A DNA stretch of 64,000 bases, from the NCBI RefSeq assembly GCF_004571135.1, contig NZ_SPSB01000002.1, positions 744,001 through 808,000 on the forward strand, read 5' to 3'. A model generated the notes under the pieces. The model did no database searches. It was given only the letters and a program-made list of their open reading frames with translations, and was not told the DNA's origin. Positions 43,500 through 52,062 of the stretch are shown piece after piece. A program made the translations under genes and the position numbers. Origin of the DNA: Algoriphagus kandeliae (lineage in GTDB: Bacteria; Bacteroidota; Bacteroidia; Cytophagales; Cyclobacteriaceae). The first letter of the stretch is position 1; every line of letters begins with the position of its first letter.

Positions 43500-44795
43500 T
43501 CAGTGAAATTTTTGGTCTAATGCCAAAATGGTATTCAAAAGGACATTGGCGCCATTTGCAATGTCTTCTTTGGTAGAAAACTCCTGAGGAGAATGGCTAA
43601 TCCCATCTTTACTTGGAATAAAAATCATTCCCATCGGGGCGATTCGAGCCATTTCTTGAGCATCATGTCCTGCCCCACTTGGAAGGCTAAGAGTTGATAA
43701 ACCCAAAGACTCAGCGGCAGATTGAATGACTTTTCGAATCTCCGGATCTGCCAAAGCCGGTGTGGATGCTACATCAATGTGACGGATATCTAGCTCCACA
43801 TTGTATTCTTCAGCGAATTGGAAGGCTTGCTTCTCAAGGTTCCGATAAATGTCCCAAATCTTTTCAGAGGATAAATCACGCATTTCCAGATTTAATTTTA
43901 CTTCTGCTGGTATTACATTTCCTGCTCCGGGGAAGGCTTCAATTTTTCCAACTGTTCCCACTTGACGGCCTTCTATAGATCGGACAGTTTCATTCACAGC
44001 AAGAATGAATTTGGCAGCAGGAAGCATGGGGTCTTGTCGTAGATTCATGGGTGTAGTTCCTGCATGGTTGGCAAATCCTTTAAAAGTAAATTCCCACCAT
44101 TCGATGGCAACAATTCCTTCCACTACGCCAATATCCAGCTTTTCATTGTAGAGATTGGCTCCTTGTTCGATATGGAGCTCCAAAAACGCCGCAAGATCAC
44201 CGGGTTTTCTGGCTACCTCAGGAATTCGGTCTGGTTCTCCTCCTAGTTTTTTGATTCCTTCATATTGGGTGATTCCTGCATTGCTTACTACTTGAAGAGC
44301 TTCCTCGCTTAGGGAACCAACCAAAGCTCTGCTTCCAATTACCCCGCCTTCCTCATTGGTGAAAATGATCACTTCCAAAGGATGCTGGGTTGTGATGGAG
44401 TTTTCTTGTAGTGTTTTGATCACTTCAATCGCACTCAAAGATCCAACGGGTCCATCATAATCTCCTCCATTTGGCACTTCATCTATATGCGAACCGAAGG
44501 CAATTGGCTTGAGATTAGGATTTTGACCGGCTCTTTTTCCAATAATATTTCCTGCATAGTCAATGGAAACATCTAGCCCAGCTTCCCTCATCAATCCCAT
44601 AACGTATTCACGTCCTTGAATATCAAATTCTGAGAAGGCTACCCGATCCGAACCTCCTTGTGAATTTTTGCCAAAAGTGGAAAGCTTCATTAAGCTTTCG
44701 TGTAGTCTGTCTGAATTGACTTTTAATTGTTGAGCAAAGGATGGAAATGATAGGAATAAGGAAAGAATAAATCCTAGGGTAAGTATTTTTTTCAT
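43500..44795 (-). CDS. Exported M20-type Zn amidohydrolase (hydantoinase/carbamoylase family)
   Basis: A 431-residue protein with a signal peptide (MKKILTLGFILSLFLSFPSF, then AQQ) and the fold of allantoate amidohydrolase, N-carbamoyl-L-amino-acid hydrolase and ureidoglycolate hydrolase. Metal-binding regions are visible: GSHIDEVPNGGDYDGPVG (His and Asp), FTNEEGGVIGSR (Glu), and FLELHIEQG (His); the C-terminal ligand lies in DGISHSPQEF. A lid/dimer domain occupies about 220-335. Cytoplasmic members act in purine or pyrimidine breakdown; the exported location here implies an extracytoplasmic substrate that cannot be told from sequence. Confidence 0.88.
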   Translation of the reverse strand: MKKILTLGFILSLFLSFPSFAQQLKVNSDRLHESLMKLSTFGKNSQGGSDRVAFSEFDIQGREYVMGLMREAGLDVSIDYAGNIIGKRAGQNPNLKPIAFGSHIDEVPNGGDYDGPVGSLSAIEVIKTLQENSITTQHPLEVIIFTNEEGGVIGSRALVGSLSEEALQVVSNAGITQYEGIKKLGGEPDRIPEVARKPGDLAAFLELHIEQGANLYNEKLDIGVVEGIVAIEWWEFTFKGFANHAGTTPMNLRQDPMLPAAKFILAVNETVRSIEGRQVGTVGKIEAFPGAGNVIPAEVKLNLEMRDLSSEKIWDIYRNLEKQAFQFAEEYNVELDIRHIDVASTPALADPEIRKVIQSAAESLGLSTLSLPSGAGHDAQEMARIAPMGMIFIPSKDGISHSPQEFSTKEDIANGANVLLNTILALDQKFH

Positions 44796-44814
44796 GAGGG
44801 CAATGATTTGAAAT

Positions 44815-44842
44815 AAAAAAGTCCTTCCCCAAAAGGAAGGAC
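44815..44842 (-). terminator. Terminator after the acyl-ACP desaturase gene
   Basis: GTCCTTCC (44821-44828) and GGAAGGAC (44835-44842) pair perfectly around CCAAAA, and on the minus strand the stem is followed by a run of T. It is placed just after the desaturase stop. Confidence 0.9.
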
Positions 44843-44849
44843 GATTGAA

Positions 44850-45851
44850 TTATTTAAGCCAAGCTAGCTGGACTTCATCGGGAGCTTTCATCCTGTCAGC
44901 CAAGCGCATGTATCGGTCGGCAAGGTTGGATAAATAATCCTGGGCTTTTGCAGCCATGTCATTTAGTCCTGTCAATGCTTCGATTTTCCAATGGTCAACC
45001 AAGTGTTGGATAATTCTTGCATAATCCCAGCCGGTATAGATGCCCACCTTTTGGGTGATTGCAGAGAATTGCTCGAAAAGAGAAGGGTTACTTCCACCTT
45101 GGCCCATCAACACGGCTGGCATGACTATTTGCTTACGCATCATTTTTTCAAAAGCTAGAATAGCTCCACTAGGGTCGATTTCGAAAATCTTTGACATGAA
45201 AGTTTTATAGGCTTTTTCATGCCTTGCTTCGTCGCCTGCAATGGTTTTACAGATTTTCGAAAGCACATGATCTCCAGCTTTATCAGCCAATTTCCCCGTA
45301 TTCACATGGGAAATCTTGGTGGCTCTTTCCTGAAAACTAGTATAAATCATAGCCTGATAAGGATCTGATTCTGATTTCGGATCAAAACCATTCGTGATCA
45401 ATCGGTGGATAGTGCGTTCTACGGCGTTCATATCCACTCGACCCGTAAGGTAGAGGTATTTGTTCAGCAAATCCCCATGTCTATTTTCTTCTGCAGTCCA
45501 GGATTTTGACCAGCGTACCCAACCTGAAGGATTGAGCAATGATCTTTCATCATTGATGCCTTCCAAAAGGTTGAAATAAGTCTGGTAGGAAGGAAGTGCT
45601 TCCTCAGTGATCATATTTCCGATTAGGGAAGTCAAAACCGTGTCAGGGATTCCTTCGGCTCTTTTTTGAAGTAATTTTACTTCTTCGAAAACTTCTGGGT
45701 TTTGAAAATCTGGAAGAAAATCGGAAGGTTGCCAACAGTCATCGGGATCAACAAGAATGTTATCTACTGCTTCACCGACGATGTCATCCAACTGGGAAAT
45801 TACTTCCATATTTTTCTCCAGTTCGTGATTGATTGGCTTTGATGTACTCAT
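44850..45851 (-). CDS. Acyl-ACP desaturase
   Basis: A 333-residue soluble di-iron desaturase of the plant stearoyl-ACP type, which inserts a double bond into acyl-ACP with ferredoxin and oxygen. Both iron-binding motifs are present: EENRHG (about residue 118-123) and DEARHE (about 204-209), with another helix containing MITEEALPSY upstream. No membrane segment is seen. This fits an oxygen-dependent route to unsaturated fatty acids. A terminator follows; 174 bp separate its start from the SMP-30-like gene. Confidence 0.92.
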   Translation of the reverse strand: MSTSKPINHELEKNMEVISQLDDIVGEAVDNILVDPDDCWQPSDFLPDFQNPEVFEEVKLLQKRAEGIPDTVLTSLIGNMITEEALPSYQTYFNLLEGINDERSLLNPSGWVRWSKSWTAEENRHGDLLNKYLYLTGRVDMNAVERTIHRLITNGFDPKSESDPYQAMIYTSFQERATKISHVNTGKLADKAGDHVLSKICKTIAGDEARHEKAYKTFMSKIFEIDPSGAILAFEKMMRKQIVMPAVLMGQGGSNPSLFEQFSAITQKVGIYTGWDYARIIQHLVDHWKIEALTGLNDMAAKAQDYLSNLADRYMRLADRMKAPDEVQLAWLK

Positions 45852-45974
45852 AAAATAGCTTTAATGCTGGTTTGAGAAATTATTATTCCTACAAGTTAAG
45901 CACTAATGGGCAGAAATAGTATTAAAAAAGCTAAATCACACTTTAGCTTCCACCAAAGGACGTTTTTGGGGATA

Positions 45975-46004
45975 TAAAAAAAGCCTGCAATAATTGCAGG
46001 CTTT
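45975..46004 (-). terminator. Terminator after the SMP-30-like gene
   Basis: AAAGCCTGCAA and TTGCAGGCTTT form a perfect 11-bp stem with a TAA loop; on the minus strand a T-run follows. It ends the transcript of the lipoprotein gene at 46026-46916. Confidence 0.92.
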
Positions 46005-46025
46005 GAAGCTAAATTCTTTGACTGA

Positions 46026-46916
46026 TTAATAGTCTAATTTATACGCAGCTACCTTGTTCTTAAAGAAGGTTGGAACGTAAACGATGTTTTCAGAAGGATT
46101 GAATCCGATATCAGCAGTATTGGATTCAGCTTCTTTTGTGTCTAGCATTTTGGTGGCGCCATCAGGTGAAACAAACCAGATTTCTCCAACCCATCTTGAA
46201 GCCACAAAATTGTCATTTCCCAAAATTACCAATCCGTCTCCACCAGTTACTTCAGCATTTACAATCGTAGTGCTTCCGTCTGCATTCCATTTCTTCAATC
46301 CACTTTCATCCAAACCATAGATGGTGCCATCATTTGCGACAGCGATTCCATTGATAGAATTATGCCCTTCAGAAATAGTGGAAATGCTTCCATTTTGGTA
46401 GCTATGGACTTTTCCGGTATTCATGTCGGTGAAATAAACCACTCCATCATGAGCAGCTACATCATTTAGGAATTGAGCTCCTTCCACCGCCCATTTGTTC
46501 GTGATTTCTCCTGATTCAAGGTTGATCTCCACCAATTCATCAATATCAGTCACATACAAATGACCATTGGAAATAGCCATTCCTTTAGGAGCATTTAAGC
46601 CAGTTACCCAGTCTTGCTCGATGATACTTCCATCAGTTCCAATGATAGAAATAGAACCCTTTCCGTCTTTTTCTAATGGATTTTGACCGATAATGTTGGA
46701 AGTGTAGATTTTTCCTGTGGATTCGTCAAATAATACTGACTCCACAGTTTCCAAGGTAGGTTCGGTTTCCCAAAGCATGGTGAGGGTAGGAGTTTTCACC
46801 TCTTCCACTACTACGGTTTCTTCTGTTTCAGTCGTTTTTTGAGGAGTACATTGGGCAAAAACTACTCCGGCAGCTAATCCCAAAAGGCTAAATTTTATTC
46901 CAGTTTTCATATTCAT
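46026..46916 (-). CDS. SMP-30/gluconolactonase-like beta-propeller lipoprotein
   Basis: A 296-residue protein with a lipoprotein-type signal peptide (VVFAQC, Cys 23) and an acidic, Thr-rich spacer, then six-bladed propeller repeats: ESVLFDESTGKIYTSNIIG, NAPKGMAISNGHLYVTDID, QFLNDVAAHDGVVYFTDMN, INGIAVANDGTIYGLDES. The fold resembles SMP-30/gluconolactonase and NHL propellers. Typical metal ligands are partly recognisable, but no reaction can be assigned. ATG at 46910 is an alternative start. It is probably anchored at the cell surface or in the periplasm. Confidence 0.83.
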   Translation of the reverse strand: MNMKTGIKFSLLGLAAGVVFAQCTPQKTTETEETVVVEEVKTPTLTMLWETEPTLETVESVLFDESTGKIYTSNIIGQNPLEKDGKGSISIIGTDGSIIEQDWVTGLNAPKGMAISNGHLYVTDIDELVEINLESGEITNKWAVEGAQFLNDVAAHDGVVYFTDMNTGKVHSYQNGSISTISEGHNSINGIAVANDGTIYGLDESGLKKWNADGSTTIVNAEVTGGDGLVILGNDNFVASRWVGEIWFVSPDGATKMLDTKEAESNTADIGFNPSENIVYVPTFFKNKVAAYKLDY

Positions 46917-47142
46917 GAGGTTTAGATTTTTCTAACTTTCTCTCAAATTTCGTAATTATCTTTCACCAAATAAAATCCTGTTTCAGGTGTTTTGTTTAAG
47001 TTCTATCCAAATTTTTTAAAAGAGAAAAAAGGCAGTTACGGGAAATGTTCCGAATCTATATTTTATGTTTTTACCGCTTGTGGATTTCTAATCCTTGTAT
47101 ACTCCAAAGCTGTTATATTCAGGACTTTAATTATCCGCATTT

Positions 47143-48393
47143 ATGAAAAAATTCTTAATTCCGAGCCTTTATCTAGGATTACTGATAGCCTGTAATTCCC
47201 CAGAAAAGACTATTGATTACACTCAAATGAGTGATGAGGACCGTCTAGCAGCTGCCAAAGAAATCGCTCATCAAACTATTATGGTTGATGGTCACGTTGA
47301 CCTTCCCTACCGGATGAAGGTGGGAGGCTTTACCCTTCAACGAGAAATATTGGATGTGTCAGTCCGTACTCCTGATGGCAACTTTGATTTCCCGAGATCC
47401 AAAGAAGGAGGATTGGATGCACCTTTTATGTCCATTTATATTCCTGCCGGTAATCAACAAATTCCTGGTGCCTCAAAAGCGCTTGCTGATTCCTTGATTA
47501 TGATGACCGAGCGCTTGGCCAATACTTTTCCAGATAAGTTTGCTATGGCCTACAGCCCGGCCGATATCGAGGCGAACTTTGCCAAAGGATTGATTTCACT
47601 TCCAATGGGTATGGAAAATGGAGCTGGTCTCGAGGATGATATCAAGAATGTGGAATACTTTCATCAAAGAGGTATCCGCTATATCACTTTGACGCATGGA
47701 AAAGCAAACCTGATCGGAGATAGTAGTTACGATTCCTTGAGGCCTCATGGAGGTTTAAGCGAGTATGGTGAGCAAGTGGTAAAGGAAATGAACCGGGTAG
47801 GAATAATGGTTGACTTGAGTCATGTCTCCGATGATACTTTTAAAGATGCTTTGGCTATCACCCAGGTACCGGTTATTGCTTCTCACTCTTCAGCTAGAAA
47901 ATTCACCCCTGGTTTTGAGCGAAATATGAGTGATGAGCTGATCAAAGCAATGGCTGAAAATGGGGGAGTAATGATGATTAATTTCGGCGGAAGTTTTATC
48001 GATTCTACCTATGCTGCAGGTCAAGCAAAAGTTCGAGAGCACATTGTGAATTGGCTTGCAGAAAATAATTTGAGCCGTAGAGACTCTGCTGCTCAGGCTT
48101 ATATCGCTGAATATGCAGCAGCAAATAATCCATTCCCAACCGTACAAAAAGTTGCCGATCATATTGATCATGTGGTTAGTCTGGTTGGAATTGATCACGT
48201 AGGCTTTGGATCTGATTTTGATGGAGTAGGGGATTCATTACCTACAGGCTTAAAGGATGTATCCATGTTCCCGAATTTGATCGCTGAGCTTTTAAAGAGG
48301 GGATATTCTCGGGAGGATATTGAGAAAATATGTTACAAAAACATTTTCCGAGTTTGGAAGGCAGTGGAGGATTTCGCATCCTCTCAGCAGTAA
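47143..48393 (+). CDS. Membrane dipeptidase (M19 family) lipoprotein
   Basis: A 416-residue lipoprotein (LGLLIAC, Cys 17) of the renal dipeptidase family, a binuclear zinc enzyme that cleaves dipeptides. Metal-binding parts are VDGHVDLPYR near residue 47, the bridging Glu in MGMENGAGLED, and DLSHVSD and IASHSSARKF. The C-terminal GSDFDGVGDSLP is also typical. The enzyme is likely attached to the periplasmic face or surface and may take part in peptide or peptidoglycan turnover. A terminator follows at 48404-48438. Confidence 0.93.
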   Translation: MKKFLIPSLYLGLLIACNSPEKTIDYTQMSDEDRLAAAKEIAHQTIMVDGHVDLPYRMKVGGFTLQREILDVSVRTPDGNFDFPRSKEGGLDAPFMSIYIPAGNQQIPGASKALADSLIMMTERLANTFPDKFAMAYSPADIEANFAKGLISLPMGMENGAGLEDDIKNVEYFHQRGIRYITLTHGKANLIGDSSYDSLRPHGGLSEYGEQVVKEMNRVGIMVDLSHVSDDTFKDALAITQVPVIASHSSARKFTPGFERNMSDELIKAMAENGGVMMINFGGSFIDSTYAAGQAKVREHIVNWLAENNLSRRDSAAQAYIAEYAAANNPFPTVQKVADHIDHVVSLVGIDHVGFGSDFDGVGDSLPTGLKDVSMFPNLIAELLKRGYSREDIEKICYKNIFRVWKAVEDFASSQQ

Positions 48394-48403
48394 GCTTTGA
48401 TTT

Positions 48404-48438
48404 AAAAAGCTCCTTTTCTTACGAATTAGGAGCTTTTT
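48404..48438 (+). terminator. Terminator after the M19 dipeptidase gene
   Basis: AAAAAGCTCCT (48404-48414) and AGGAGCTTTTT (48428-48438) pair perfectly with a 13-nt loop; the T-run continues past the stem. The symmetrical A/T flanks could work in both directions. Confidence 0.88.
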
Positions 48439-48577
48439 CGTTTTTCGTTTAGTGGATTTTAAAGAAAATTTTTCTGATTAGTTCGAATCTTGACTAACAT
48501 TATTGCTCCAAGCATGGTTTTTCAAAAATTATTTCGAAATTCCGACTCTATTTAAATTATTCAATTCGATAAAAAAG

Positions 48578-49090
48578 ATGAAAAGTTATTTACTCGTTTT
48601 TTCGTTCCTCTTCCTAGGTTTTACTGGATTTGCTCAAATTGCGCCAGTCACAGAAAACAGCATTTTCATGCAAGGTGTGAAAGGTTGCTATTCCGATTAT
48701 TACATAGAATTTTATAATCGAGGAGCTCAAAAGCCAACTGATGGCGAATATGAAGTTGTAATCTCCATTATCAATTCAAATAATAACCAAAGCGAATGCT
48801 ACATGGGAAAAGCCACGGTAGCAAATGGAAAATTTACTTCTCCGGTTTATATTCAGAAGACTGATGGAAGTTATATGCCAATAAACCGGATGATTAAAGC
48901 ACTTGATCAGGATTGGCTTGAAAATCAGGATATGAATACCATTAATGAGGTTTCTGATGGAATGACAGCACTGTTTTATACACAGGAGAAATATTGGGTT
49001 CGATTGTTTTTCCCTTCATTGATTAATAGTAAATCAGTTAGCAATCAAAAAGCTCCTCCTGCAAAAGAGTTGTTGAAAGCAGGAAATTGA
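48578..49090 (+). CDS. Exported protein of unknown function
   Basis: A 170-residue protein with a signal peptide (MKSYLLVFSFLFLGFTGFAQ). The mature part has GCYSDYYIEFYNRGA, a beta-rich stretch with YEVVISIINSNNN and ECYMGKATVANG, two Cys that could pair, and a C-terminal RLFFPSLIN. I do not recognise the family. An upstream GTG/ATG-like start at 48503 would put 25 residues before the signal peptide and is rejected. A perfect terminator follows, so it is probably a single-gene transcript. Confidence 0.75.
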   Translation: MKSYLLVFSFLFLGFTGFAQIAPVTENSIFMQGVKGCYSDYYIEFYNRGAQKPTDGEYEVVISIINSNNNQSECYMGKATVANGKFTSPVYIQKTDGSYMPINRMIKALDQDWLENQDMNTINEVSDGMTALFYTQEKYWVRLFFPSLINSKSVSNQKAPPAKELLKAGN

Positions 49091-49123
49091 TCAAAATCCT
49101 TTCATTGAAAAGACATTATTTTT

Positions 49124-49153
49124 CCCTTGAGCAGCAAACTCAAGGGTTTTTTT
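49124..49153 (+). terminator. Terminator before clpB
   Basis: CCCTTGAG (49124-49131) and CTCAAGGG (49139-49146) pair around a 7-nt loop CAGCAAA, followed by TTTTTTT. Confidence 0.92.
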
Positions 49154-49273
49154 ATGCCAAAAATTCCGAAAAAATAAGATCCATCGAAAAAAAATAGACA
49201 AAATGACTTGTTTTTAGACTTGGCGATTCTTTTGATGAATAGAATTAAAAAGTAACTAAACCACTAGCGATAC

Positions 49274-51898
49274 ATGGATTTCAAGCAATTTACTATCAAG
49301 TCTCAGGAGGCGATCCAAAAAGCCGTTGAGTTGGCGATGGGTGCTGGGCAACCTACCATCGAGCCGGCTCATTTGCTTAAGGGGATTTTTACTGAGGATG
49401 AAAATGTTACCGATTTTGTCTTCAAAAAACTCGGTGCAAATAAGCAGTTGATTACCCAAAAGCTTGATGAGCAATTGGGGAAACTTCCTAAAGTAAGTGG
49501 GGATAATCAGCAGCCTTATCTTTCAAGTGCTGCCAACCAAGCTTTGACCAAAGCGAAGGATTATCTTAAAACCTTTGGGGATGAATTTGTCGCCATTGAG
49601 CATTTGCTCTTGGGGATTTTGGCAGGCGCAGATGCCACTGCCCAACTCTTGAAAGATCAAGGTATAGCTGAAAAGCCCTTGATTGAAGCAATTAAAGAAC
49701 TACGAAAAGGAACTAAAGTGACTGACCCTAACGCAGAAAGTAAGTATAGGGCTTTGGAAAAATATTCCAAAAACCTAAATGAGTTGGCCAAAAAGGGCAA
49801 AATCGACCCTGTCATTGGCCGAGATGAAGAGATCAGGCGCGTGTTGCAAATCTTGGCAAGACGTACAAAAAATAATCCTATCCTATTGGGTGAGCCTGGG
49901 GTAGGTAAAACAGCGATTGTAGAAGGATTGGCTCAGCGAATCGTTTCTGGGGATGTGCCCGAAAACCTAAAATCAAAAACCCTCATCTCTTTGGATATGG
50001 GTTTGTTGGTAGCTGGCGCCAAGTACAAAGGTGAATTTGAAGAGCGACTGAAAGCCGTCATTAAAGAGGTGACCGACTCGGAAGGGGAGATCATTCTTTT
50101 TATTGATGAGATTCACACCTTGATCGGAGCAGGCGGTGGAGGTGAAGGGGCCATGGATGCCGCCAACTTACTGAAGCCAGCTTTGGCAAGAGGGGAATTG
50201 CATGCTATCGGTGCGACTACTCTTAAAGAATACCAGAAATATATCGAAAAGGATAAAGCCCTCGAGCGAAGATTCCAAGCTGTTATTGTTGATGAACCGG
50301 ATGTTGCGGATGCGATTTCCATCCTCCGAGGAATCAAGGATAAATATGAATTGCACCACGGGGTTCGGATTAAAGATGATGCAGTAATCGCGGCAGTGGA
50401 ATTATCCCAACGTTATATCACCGATCGATTCTTGCCTGATAAAGCCATTGACTTGATGGATGAAGCAGCAGCCAAACTGAGAATGGAGATTGATTCTTTG
50501 CCTCAGGAATTGGATGAGTTGAATCGTCGAATCATGCAATTGGAAATTGAGCGAGAAGCGATCCGAAGAGAAAAGAACAAGGATAAAGAAGCTTCTTTGA
50601 GCAAAGAGATTGCAGAGCTTTCCGAAAAACGTCAGTCGGTAAAGGCTAAATGGGAAAGCGAAAAGGCTGTGATTATGGGCATTCAGCGCGAAAAAGAGAA
50701 CATTGATAAGTTCAAGCTGGAAGCCGAGCAAGCTGAGCGTGCCGGTGATTTTGGAAAAGTAGCCGAAATCCGATACGGAAAGATTGTGGAATCTGAAAAG
50801 AAATTGGAATCCTTCCAAAAGCAACTGATAGAAATGCAATCTGGCTCACCTCTCCTTAAGGAAGAAGTGGATGCTGAGGACATCGCAGCCGTTGTTTCCA
50901 AATGGACTGGAATTCCGGTAAGTAAAATGATCCAATCCGAGCGAGAAAAATTACTCCACTTGGAGGATGAATTGGGTAGACGCGTGGCAGGACAGAAAGA
51001 AGCGATCGCCGCACTTTCCGATGCAGTTCGTCGAAGCCGAGCAGGATTGCAGGACCCAAGACGTCCGATTGGTAGCTTCATCTTCATGGGTACGACTGGT
51101 GTGGGTAAGACTGAGTTGGCGAAAGCCCTCGCTGAATACCTCTTCAATGATGAAAATGCCATGGTGCGAATTGACATGTCCGAATACCAAGAAAGACATG
51201 CCGTCAGCCGATTGGTAGGAGCGCCTCCGGGATATGTGGGATACGATGAAGGTGGACAATTGACCGAAGCAGTTCGAAGAAAGCCTTACTCTGTTATTCT
51301 CTTGGATGAGATCGAGAAAGCCCATCCGGATGTATTCAATATCCTATTGCAGGTTTTGGATGATGGCCGTTTGACTGATAATAAAGGGCGAATCGCCAAC
51401 TTCAAGAATACGATCATCATTATGACCACCAATATCGGTTCGCACTTGATTCAGGAACGATTTGCCGAAATGGAGGACTGGAACAAGGAAGAGGTTTTGG
51501 AAAAGACCAAAGGAGAGGTTTTCGACCTTCTCAAGAAATCTGTTCGACCTGAATTCCTCAACCGGATTGATGAAGTGATCATGTTTGAGCCTCTCAACAA
51601 AGAGATAATCCGCAAAATCGTGGATATCCAATGGAGAGAAATTCAAAAGCGATTGTCTGAATCCAATATTGAGATCGAGGCTACTCCAGAGGTATTGGAT
51701 TACTTGGCGGATGTTGGGTTTGATCCTCAGTTTGGAGCCAGACCGCTTAAGCGAACGATGCAACGATTGATATTGAATGAGCTTTCCAAGGAAATCTTGG
51801 CTAGATACATTAAGAGTGATTCAGCAGTAATGGTTGACTTGGATGCTGATAAGCAGGTGTATTTCAAAAATATTGAAACGCCGGTCGTTGTAGAGTAA
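49274..51898 (+). CDS. clpB: ATP-dependent chaperone ClpB
   Basis: ClpB is the hexameric AAA+ disaggregase that works with DnaK to rescue aggregated proteins. The 874-residue protein has the N-terminal Clp repeats (about 5-145), the first ATPase (GEPGVGKT at 206-213, [12 protein letters not shown]), the coiled-coil middle domain (about 410-525), which distinguishes ClpB from ClpA, and the second ATPase (GTTGVGKT near 606, [14 protein letters not shown]). The C-terminal domain includes [12 protein letters not shown]. No protease-docking loop is evident. No CIRCE element was seen upstream; it has its own terminator. Confidence 0.97.
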   Translation: MDFKQFTIKSQEAIQKAVELAMGAGQPTIEPAHLLKGIFTEDENVTDFVFKKLGANKQLITQKLDEQLGKLPKVSGDNQQPYLSSAANQALTKAKDYLKTFGDEFVAIEHLLLGILAGADATAQLLKDQGIAEKPLIEAIKELRKGTKVTDPNAESKYRALEKYSKNLNELAKKGKIDPVIGRDEEIRRVLQILARRTKNNPILLGEPGVGKTAIVEGLAQRIVSGDVPENLKSKTLISLDMGLLVAGAKYKGEFEERLKAVIKEVTDSEGEIILFIDEIHTLIGAGGGGEGAMDAANLLKPALARGELHAIGATTLKEYQKYIEKDKALERRFQAVIVDEPDVADAISILRGIKDKYELHHGVRIKDDAVIAAVELSQRYITDRFLPDKAIDLMDEAAAKLRMEIDSLPQELDELNRRIMQLEIEREAIRREKNKDKEASLSKEIAELSEKRQSVKAKWESEKAVIMGIQREKENIDKFKLEAEQAERAGDFGKVAEIRYGKIVESEKKLESFQKQLIEMQSGSPLLKEEVDAEDIAAVVSKWTGIPVSKMIQSEREKLLHLEDELGRRVAGQKEAIAALSDAVRRSRAGLQDPRRPIGSFIFMGTTGVGKTELAKALAEYLFNDENAMVRIDMSEYQERHAVSRLVGAPPGYVGYDEGGQLTEAVRRKPYSVILLDEIEKAHPDVFNILLQVLDDGRLTDNKGRIANFKNTIIIMTTNIGSHLIQERFAEMEDWNKEEVLEKTKGEVFDLLKKSVRPEFLNRIDEVIMFEPLNKEIIRKIVDIQWREIQKRLSESNIEIEATPEVLDYLADVGFDPQFGARPLKRTMQRLILNELSKEILARYIKSDSAVMVDLDADKQVYFKNIETPVVVE

Positions 51899-51920
51899 TT
51901 TTTGCTCTAACTCTTTTATG

Positions 51921-51955
51921 ACCCTCGAGATAAATCCTTCTCGAGGGTTTTTTAT
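51921..51955 (+). terminator. Terminator after clpB
   Basis: ACCCTCGAGA (51921-51930) and TCTCGAGGGT (51939-51948) form a perfect 10-bp stem with an 8-nt loop, followed by TTTTTATTTT. It begins 22 bp after the clpB stop. Confidence 0.93.
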
Positions 51956-52062
51956 TTTACAAGGTTTGCAAGGCTAAAATGGCTAATTGTATTTTTCCAA
52001 TTTTTCTAAAAAGAAGTCCTTCCCCTTTCGTAACTTACCTTTCACCACCAAACCAATCTATC

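Noticed and set aside
46992-47195. 67-codon frame upstream of the M19 dipeptidase
   Set aside because: It overlaps the dipeptidase start by 53 bp, has an unlikely composition and no family resemblance.
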